DNA from: Actinomycetota bacterium
GTDB lineage: Bacteria; Actinomycetota; Acidimicrobiia; Acidimicrobiales; Microtrichaceae
Assembly (NCBI GenBank): GCA_018268735.1
Contig: JAFDWA010000032.1
Location: 1-10,913 of the forward strand
Direction of reading: 5' to 3'
DNA: 10,913 bases
The notes below the pieces were generated by a model, which worked only from the letters and a program-made list of their open reading frames with translations, was not told where the DNA came from and did not search any database. Below are positions 6,797 through 10,913 of the stretch, one piece after another (within the stretch, counting starts at the first letter, position 1; every line of letters begins with the position of its first letter). A program made the position numbers and the translations under genes.

Positions 6797-7156
6797 ATGA
6801 TCCAGATCAAGCCCATCGACACACCCGACGAGGACGTCACCTTCGAACACGGCAAGGTCGAGATCGTCCACCTGGACGGCATCAGCATCGCTCGGGCGAC
6901 GTTCCAACCCGGATGGCGGTGGTCCGAGGACGCCAAGCCCCGCGTCGGGACCGACTCCTGCCAGATGCGACACAACAGCTACGTGGTGTCCGGGAGGTTC
7001 CGTGTCCGGACCGACGACGGCGAGGAGCGGGAGCTCGGACCTGGCGACGCGCACGTGGTCGGCCCCGGCCACGACGCATGGGTCGTCGGCGACGAGCCCT
7101 GCGTCACCATCGACTTCATCCCACCGACCGCCGAGGTGGAGGCCAGCCGTCCGTGA
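6797..7156 (+). CDS. small cupin-domain protein (119 aa)
   Basis: A single-domain cupin, cytoplasmic (no signal peptide). The ATG at 6797 is chosen over one at 6755 because GGAG (6787-6790) lies 6 bases before it and MIQIKPIDTPDEDVTF matches the usual start of this group. Visible landmarks are GKVEIV, ARATFQPGWRWSE (33-44), TDSCQMRHNSYVVSGRFRV (52-70) and the barrel-closing GPGDAHVVGPGHDAWVVGDEP (81-101). The classical HxH cupin motif is absent. C55, H59 and H92 sit where this subgroup keeps conserved residues and could bind a metal, which is inference. The length fits the family (about 110-125). No substrate is known to me for this subgroup. It is coupled by a 4-base overlap to a second, different cupin gene and lies downstream of the LuxR-type regulator. 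Confidence 0.85.
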   Translation: MIQIKPIDTPDEDVTFEHGKVEIVHLDGISIARATFQPGWRWSEDAKPRVGTDSCQMRHNSYVVSGRFRVRTDDGEERELGPGDAHVVGPGHDAWVVGDEPCVTIDFIPPTAEVEASRP

Positions 7157-7629
7157 GCCGGAGCTGGATGTTCCTCGGGGTCGCAGTCGACATCCTCACG
7201 GATCCGACGGCTCCGATCTCGGTCGCGGAGCTCGAGTTGCCCGAAGGCGCATCGCCGCCGCTGCACGTCCATGCCGACCTCGACGACAGCTTCTACGTGC
7301 TCGAGGGGCGGATGGTCATCCGCTGCGGCAACGACGTGACCCTTGCAGAAGCCGGCTCATGGGTGCAGTTCCCGAGCCGTGTCCCTCACACGTTCCGGGT
7401 CCTGGACGGACCAGCACGGGTGCTCGCCACCCACGCGAACGATTCGTTCATGTCGCTGGTCACAGACGTCGGATCGCCTCGGGGAGATGGAGACCATCCG
7501 ACGACGGGCGAAGGGCCACCGCGAGCGGAGCTCGACCGAGTCCTGGCCGGCCACGGGATCGTGAACGTCGGTGCCCCGATGGAGGAGGGTGAGGCACGTG
7601 AGCTGCTCGGCACCCTGACGACCGCGTGA
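7153..7629 (+). CDS. second cupin-domain protein (158 aa)
   Basis: A canonical-looking cupin: ELELPEGASPPLHVHADLDDSFYVLEGRMVIRCG (26-59) holds cupin motif 1 with H38 and H40, and SWVQFPSRVPHTFRV (69-83) holds motif 2 with H79. The usual metal-ligand glutamate of motif 1 is Asp45 here. About 70 residues follow the barrel, including RAELDRVLAGHGIVNVGAPM, a C-terminal helix seen in related cupins. The GTG at 7153 overlaps the TGA of the preceding cupin (GTGA), implying translational coupling, and the MSxxWxFLG-type beginning fits relatives. An ATG at 7168 with GGAG 4 bases upstream is an alternative (153 aa). It is probably co-expressed with the first cupin. The reaction is unknown; cupins of this type range from dioxygenases and isomerases to binding proteins. 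The gene ends inside a 17-base tandem repeat. Confidence 0.85.
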   Translation: MSRSWMFLGVAVDILTDPTAPISVAELELPEGASPPLHVHADLDDSFYVLEGRMVIRCGNDVTLAEAGSWVQFPSRVPHTFRVLDGPARVLATHANDSFMSLVTDVGSPRGDGDHPTTGEGPPRAELDRVLAGHGIVNVGAPMEEGEARELLGTLTTA

Positions 7630-7663
7630 GGTCAGCAACCGCGTGAGGTCAGCAACCGCGTGA
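7622..7663 (+). repeat. 17-base tandem repeat duplicating a stop codon
   Basis: The unit CCGCGTGAGGTCAGCAA occurs twice without a gap (7622-7638 and 7639-7655), and a third partial copy, CCGCGTGA, follows (7656-7663). The TGA that ends the second cupin (7627-7629) is inside the first copy, so TGA recurs at 7644-7646 and 7661-7663. It looks like a slippage duplication of the gene end. Confidence 0.9.
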
Positions 7664-7667
7664 CCTC
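7645..7667. terminator. possible hairpin terminator between convergent cupin and glycosylase genes
   Basis: GAGGTCA (7645-7651) pairs perfectly with TGACCTC (7661-7667) over a 9-base loop. The same left arm also occurs in the first repeat copy (7628-7634), so two alternative stems are possible. It lies 15 bases after the cupin stop and about 50 bases beyond the glycosylase stop on the other strand, so it could serve both directions. No T-tract follows, as is common in high-GC actinobacteria. Confidence 0.4.
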
Positions 7668-7717
7668 CGACGGCGCTGCGGTCCACCCCGGACGCGCAGC
7701 CGATGACCCCATGGCGT

Positions 7718-8392
7718 TCAGAGGCCGGCGAGCACCCGCGTCCGGGCGAACACGTCGTCGAGCATCTCCTCGGTGAGGCGGCCGGTGAAGGTGTTCTGCT
7801 GGCTCACGTGGTAGCTCCCGACGAGCATCCGACCGTCCGGCAGACCGACCTCGACGCCGTGGCCGAACTTCGGCCGCGGCCGCAACGACCCGCCTCCGAA
7901 GATCCGAAGTGCCTCGCCGAACCCGAACCCGCCGAGCGCCACGACGACCCGGATGGAGCGCAGCAGCTCGACCTCGGCATCGAGCCACGGCCGGCAGTTG
8001 TCGCGCTCGACCGTCGTCGGCTTGTTCGCCGGCGGCGCGCACTTCACCGGTGCGGTGATGTAGACGCCGGTGAGCTCGAGGCCGTCATCACGTGACACCG
8101 ACGTCGGCTGGTTGGCGAACCCGACCCGGTGCAGCGACGCGTACAGGAAGTCGCCGGAGCGGTCGCCGGTGAACATCCGCCCGGTCCGGTTCGCACCGTG
8201 CGCGGCGGGTGCCAGCCCGACGATCAGCACCCGGGCGTCGGGATCGCCGAAGCCCGGGACCGGCCGACCCCAGTACTCCTCGTCACGGAACGCGGCGCGC
8301 TTCTCGCGTGCGACCTGCTCACGCCAGGCCACCAGCCGCGGACACCGACGACACTCGACGATCTCGGCGGCGAGCGCCTGCAGTGCGTCCAC
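7718..8392 (-). CDS. udgB: type-5 (UdgB) uracil-DNA glycosylase (224 aa)
   Basis: A DNA-repair enzyme that removes uracil, and in known family-5 members also hypoxanthine and other deaminated bases, from DNA as the first step of base excision repair. Four cysteines expected to hold a [4Fe-4S] cluster are visible: C14 and C17 (ECRRCPRL), C118 (VKCAPP) and C133 (DNCRPWL). Motif A is [19 protein letters not shown] (59-77). Its GLAPAAHG core lacks a catalytic Asp or Glu at the usual site, a mark of family 5 rather than family 4. Motif B is [14 protein letters not shown] (194-207), with His195 and Asn200 in place of the more common HPSxxN. The closing helix and the length fit the family. The GTG at 8392 is chosen because [17 protein letters not shown] is the natural beginning and a -10-like TATGCT stands 6 bases before it. 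The gene is divergent from the phosphatase operon and convergent with the cupins. Confidence 0.93.
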   Translation of the reverse strand: MDALQALAAEIVECRRCPRLVAWREQVAREKRAAFRDEEYWGRPVPGFGDPDARVLIVGLAPAAHGANRTGRMFTGDRSGDFLYASLHRVGFANQPTSVSRDDGLELTGVYITAPVKCAPPANKPTTVERDNCRPWLDAEVELLRSIRVVVALGGFGFGEALRIFGGGSLRPRPKFGHGVEVGLPDGRMLVGSYHVSQQNTFTGRLTEEMLDDVFARTRVLAGL

Positions 8393-8398
8393 GGGCCG

Positions 8399-8408
8399 AG
8401 CATAGGAT
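8399..8408. promoter_or_regulatory. back-to-back overlapping -10 elements for two leaderless genes
   Basis: On the plus strand TAGGAT (8403-8408) stands 7 bases before the phosphatase ATG (8416). On the minus strand TATGCT (8404-8399) stands 6 bases before the glycosylase GTG (8392). Both match TAnnnT at the spacing expected for leaderless transcripts, and they share bases 8403-8404. Only 23 bases separate the two start codons and neither has a ribosome site. Any -35 elements would lie inside the opposite gene; I saw no strong ones. Confidence 0.5.
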
Positions 8409-8415
8409 CCAGTCG

Positions 8416-9066
8416 ATGCCAGCCCGCTCCCGCACCCGAGCCGCCCCCGCCACGACGGTCCTGCTCGTCCGCCACGGCCGAACGTCGACCACCGGTTCGG
8501 TGCTGCCCGGTCGCGCTCGGGGACTGCACCTGTCAGACGACGGCAGGGCCCAGGCCGACCACGCCGCTGCACGGATCGCAGCGCTGTCGGTCGATGCCGT
8601 GTACGCCTCGCCGCTCGAACGGACCCGTGAGACGGCGGCGCCGATCGCCCGGGCGACCGGCCGCCGCGTGCGCAACGCCGCGGGACTCCTCGAGTGCGAC
8701 TTCGGCGACTGGACCGGCGCCAAGCTGTCGAAGCTGCGTTCGCTCGACGCGTGGCGCGACGTCCAGTCCACGCCGTCGACGTTCCGCTTCCCTGGCGGCG
8801 AGTCGTTCGCCGAGATGCAGCTGCGGATGTGGAACGAGCTCACGCGACTCGTCGCGGTGCATCAGGGCACCACGATCGTCGCGGTGTCGCACGCTGATCC
8901 GATCAAGGCAGCCGTCGCGATGGCGACGGGCGTGCACCTCGACCTGTTCCAGCGGATCGTCGTCTCCCCCTGCTCGATCACCGCGCTGTCGTTCACCGGC
9001 ACCGGCCCGATCGTGCTCGCGGTCAACTCGACCGGCGACGACCTCACCGGCCTGGCACCGTCGTGA
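8416..9066 (+). CDS. histidine phosphatase, MSMEG_4193 type (216 aa)
   Basis: A phosphoglycerate-mutase-like enzyme that hydrolyses a phosphate ester through a phospho-histidine; the substrate is unknown. The catalytic RHG motif is [10 protein letters not shown] (15-24, nucleophile His20). [12 protein letters not shown] (63-74) holds the second catalytic Arg (R69). [11 protein letters not shown] (91-101) holds the acidic residue Glu93, and [11 protein letters not shown] (156-166) holds the second catalytic His159. The sequence between, [17 protein letters not shown], and the ending SITALSF are typical of the family. The ATG at 8416 leaves a short 13-residue lead before the first strand; a -10-like hexamer stands 7 bases before it. 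It is the first gene of a tight plus-strand operon with DUF3090 and SCO1664-family genes. The same order is known in Mycobacterium (Rv2135c, Rv2134c, Rv2133c) near mshC. Confidence 0.92.
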   Translation: MPARSRTRAAPATTVLLVRHGRTSTTGSVLPGRARGLHLSDDGRAQADHAAARIAALSVDAVYASPLERTRETAAPIARATGRRVRNAAGLLECDFGDWTGAKLSKLRSLDAWRDVQSTPSTFRFPGGESFAEMQLRMWNELTRLVAVHQGTTIVAVSHADPIKAAVAMATGVHLDLFQRIVVSPCSITALSFTGTGPIVLAVNSTGDDLTGLAPS

Positions 9067-9611
9067 CCGGCCGCTCGTTCCACTTCGACGCGGTCGACGC
9101 GCTGGTGCCCGGGACCGTCGGCGAACCAGGGTCGCGCATCTTCTACCTGCAGGCGCGTCGGGGCAACGAGGTCGTGTCGCTGCGGCTCGAGAAGGAGCAG
9201 GTCGGCATGCTCGGCCAGTACCTCGGGCAGCTCGCCCAGGCGATGGGCGCGGCTGAACCCGAGCGTGACATCGCCGGCCTCATCGAGCCCGTCACCGCCG
9301 AGTGGGTCGTCGGATCGCTCGCCGTGGGGGTCGACGAGGATGCCGGGCTCATCTTCGTCACCGCCGAGGAGCTCGTCGTCGACGACTTCGACGAGGAGAC
9401 CTTCGACCCCGACGACTTCGACGACGACGACATCGACGAGCTGCTCGAGTCGGACCCGGACGCGGCCGAAGCGCACTTCACGTTGCGTCTCGGCCAGGCC
9501 GTCGCGTTCGCGGAGACCGCCATGGACCTGGTCCGGGCCGGACGTCCGCCGTGTCAGCTCTGCGGCCGACCGATCGGCGCCGAGGGCCACGCCTGTCCCC
9601 GGTGGAACTGA
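9063..9611 (+). CDS. DUF3090 family protein (182 aa)
   Basis: A conserved actinobacterial protein with no proven function. The family start (SFHFDAVDALVPGTVGEPGSRIFYLQARRGNEVVSLRLEKEQV, residues 5-47) and the family end are both clear. The end is AGRPPCQLCGRPIGAEGHACPRWN, a zinc-ribbon-like tail with C164, C167, H176 and C178. Between them, residues 107-135 form an intensely acidic stretch (DDFDEETFDPDDFDDDDIDE...), stronger than in most relatives I recall. The GTG start overlaps the phosphatase TGA by 4 bases (GTGA), so translation is probably coupled. Co-occurrence with the phosphatase and the SCO1664-like gene across actinobacteria suggests a shared process, perhaps near mycothiol metabolism, but that is guilt by association. 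Confidence 0.93.
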   Translation: MTGRSFHFDAVDALVPGTVGEPGSRIFYLQARRGNEVVSLRLEKEQVGMLGQYLGQLAQAMGAAEPERDIAGLIEPVTAEWVVGSLAVGVDEDAGLIFVTAEELVVDDFDEETFDPDDFDDDDIDELLESDPDAAEAHFTLRLGQAVAFAETAMDLVRAGRPPCQLCGRPIGAEGHACPRWN

Positions 9612-9618
9612 TCCCGAC

Positions 9619-10377
9619 GTGAGCGGTCCCGACGACGGCGACGACGGGTTCGTCGACGACGCGACGCTTCGTCCCGACGACCCCGGAGTGCTCGACCTGC
9701 TCCGGGGCGGCGACGTCGAGGTGCTCGGAACCATGCCGTGGTCGTCCAACGCGACGTTCCTCGTGCAGGTGACCGACGGCGAGGAGCACGTCCCGGCCGT
9801 CTACAAGCCCGAGCGCGGCGAGCGACCGCTGTGGGACTTCCCGTGCGGGCTGTGGCGACGCGAGGTGGCCGCGTCGGTGCTGTCGGAGCACCTCGGCTTC
9901 GACCTGGTCCCCGCGACGGTGGCCCGCCACGACGCCCCGCTCGGCACCGGTTCGCTGCAGCTGTTCGTGCCGGCCCGCTTCGACGAGCACTACTTCACGT
10001 TGCGCGACATCCCGTCACTCGGGTCGTCGCTGCGCCGGCTGTGCGCCTTCGACATCGTCGCCAACTCGGCGGACCGCAAGGCCGGCCACTGCCTCATCGA
10101 CGGCGACGACCACCTCTGGGCGATCGACAACGGCCTCAGCTTCCATGCCGAGCTCAAGGTGCGGACCGTCGTGTGGGACTTCGCCGGCGAGCCGGTCCCC
10201 GACGACGTGGCGGACCGACTGGGCGAGCTCCTGGATGCGCCGCTGCCGGAGCACCTCGTCGAGCTCCTCGAACCCGACGAGCTCGACGCGCTCCGGAGTC
10301 GGACGGCCGCGCTGCTCGGTGCCGGGCGGTTCCCACACGACCCGACCGGCCGACGCGTCCCATGGCCGCTCGTGTGA
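9619..10377 (+). CDS. SCO1664 family protein, PI3/4-kinase-like fold (252 aa)
   Basis: A conserved actinobacterial protein resembling phosphatidylinositol 3/4-kinases at the level of fold; no substrate is established. Kinase-like features are visible: SNATFLVQV (43-51) as a nucleotide-loop-like strand; VYKPERGERPLWDFP (61-75) with the candidate ATP-binding Lys63; LWRREVAASVLSEHLG (78-93) with the helix-C acidic residue E82; LCAFDIVANSADRKAGH (141-157) as the catalytic loop with D145, N149, D152 and R153; and LWAIDNGLSFH (166-176) with the metal-binding Asp170. All key residues seem intact, so activity is plausible. The GTG start at 9619 lies 7 bases after the DUF3090 stop; the first 20 or so residues are acidic and poorly conserved in appearance, so the exact start is less sure. 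It overlaps the next gene by 4 bases. Confidence 0.9.
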   Translation: MSGPDDGDDGFVDDATLRPDDPGVLDLLRGGDVEVLGTMPWSSNATFLVQVTDGEEHVPAVYKPERGERPLWDFPCGLWRREVAASVLSEHLGFDLVPATVARHDAPLGTGSLQLFVPARFDEHYFTLRDIPSLGSSLRRLCAFDIVANSADRKAGHCLIDGDDHLWAIDNGLSFHAELKVRTVVWDFAGEPVPDDVADRLGELLDAPLPEHLVELLEPDELDALRSRTAALLGAGRFPHDPTGRRVPWPLV

Positions 10378-10913
10378 ACACGAGACGTTCCGGATCCGAC
10401 GATCCTGACCCGGAGCCGATGCTGCCCGAAACTCCGCCACGCGACGATCCGGATCTCGATCGGTGGGTCAGCACCGGCGACCTCGACGAGATGCTGCGCG
10501 AGGTCGACCGGCGCTGCGGACGCGGCGACTGGGATGGCGTGGTGGTGCTGCGCGACCGGGCACGGGCCGCGACCGAGCGAGGCCACCAGCTCTGGCCGGC
10601 GGCCACGTTCGCCGAGTACCGGCTGGCGTTGGAGGCCCCACCGACGTGGGCAGCGGGGGTGGTCGAGGCCGGCTATCTCGCCCCGGGGCCGCTGACCGAG
10701 GTGGTCGCACAGCACCACTCCTTCTCGGAGCTGGCACCGGAGCTGCCCGTCGGGCCTGCTCGCCACCAGGTCGCGCAGGAGCGCGTGCTGCGAGGTGAGT
10801 CCGTCGACCCCGACGACGCCGGTGAGCTGCCGGGACGCCTGATGGCGTGGGAGCCCGGCTACTCGCTCGCCTCGTACCTGCCCAACGGCGATGCACGGTT
10901 CCCGGCACCGCCG
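10374..10913 (+). CDS. unrecognised protein, N-terminal 180 residues (runs off the right edge)
   Basis: I do not recognise a domain. The frame is open from GTG at 10374 to the edge without a stop. The GTG overlaps the SCO1664-like TGA (GTGA), the same coupling as at other junctions here, which supports this start; an ATG at 10419 is the alternative. The first 30 residues are acidic and disordered-looking. LDEMLREVDRRCGRGDWDGVVVLRDRARAATERG (about 37-70) looks helical and repeat-like. WPAATFAEYRLALEAPPTWAAGVVEAGYLAPGPLTEV (about 73-109) contains many aromatic residues. A later stretch reads LMAWEPGYSLASYLPNGDARFPAPP. There is no signal peptide or membrane segment. Membership of the phosphatase/DUF3090/SCO1664 operon suggests a related role. 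Third positions are strongly G/C, as in neighbours. Confidence 0.75.
   Translation, partial: MNTRRSGSDDPDPEPMLPETPPRDDPDLDRWVSTGDLDEMLREVDRRCGRGDWDGVVVLRDRARAATERGHQLWPAATFAEYRLALEAPPTWAAGVVEAGYLAPGPLTEVVAQHHSFSELAPELPVGPARHQVAQERVLRGESVDPDDAGELPGRLMAWEPGYSLASYLPNGDARFPAPP

Noticed and set aside
6742..7152. Upstream in-frame extension of the second cupin
   Set aside because: It is Arg/Pro-rich, overlaps the first cupin in another frame, and the GTGA junction at 7153 gives a natural start.
1..10913. Mobile elements, CRISPR arrays, tRNA or rRNA genes, toxin-antitoxin or phage-defence genes
   Set aside because: No transposase, spaced direct-repeat array, tRNA-like fold or known defence domain was seen; composition is uniform and genes are housekeeping-like or metabolic.

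Overview
The window is very GC-rich, dense with genes, and starts many genes with GTG. Gene content points to a high-GC actinobacterium: a row made of an MSMEG_4193-type phosphatase, a DUF3090 protein and an SCO1664-family protein, a type-5 uracil-DNA glycosylase, an F420-hydrogenase-beta-like protein, and an acyl-CoA dehydrogenase of the type abundant in this phylum. An Acidimicrobiia member is my best guess, but this is inference. The region looks like ordinary chromosome. I saw no insertion sequence, phage gene, CRISPR array, tRNA or rRNA.

Left part (1-3080): the start of a membrane-anchored protein runs off the left edge on the minus strand. Next comes a complete acyl-CoA dehydrogenase (minus), divergent from an iron-sulfur FrhB/FdhB-family oxidoreductase (plus). 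The 147-base gap between them carries a perfect 7-4-7 inverted repeat just upstream of the dehydrogenase, and a -10-like hexamer placed for a leaderless transcript of the FrhB-like gene.

Middle (3080-7720): on the minus strand lie a small cysteine-containing lipoprotein and a 78-residue protein of unknown function. Divergent from them is a 917-residue LAL-type LuxR regulator with an N-terminal AAA ATPase. It is followed, after two inverted repeats, by two coupled cupin genes. The second cupin ends in a 17-base tandem repeat that duplicates its stop codon and can fold into a hairpin between convergent genes.

Right part (7718-10913): the uracil-DNA glycosylase gene (minus) is divergent from a tight four-gene operon: histidine phosphatase, DUF3090, SCO1664-like kinase-fold protein, and an unrecognised protein cut by the right edge. 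Only 23 bases separate the two start codons, and the two -10-like hexamers share two bases. Three gene junctions in the window are GTGA stop/start overlaps. In other actinobacteria the phosphatase/DUF3090/SCO1664 set lies near the mycothiol gene mshC.

No clearly new multi-gene system stands out. The most interesting signals are regulatory: the back-to-back leaderless promoters, the dehydrogenase operator, and the repeat with alternative hairpins. The unrecognised small genes are also worth a look.
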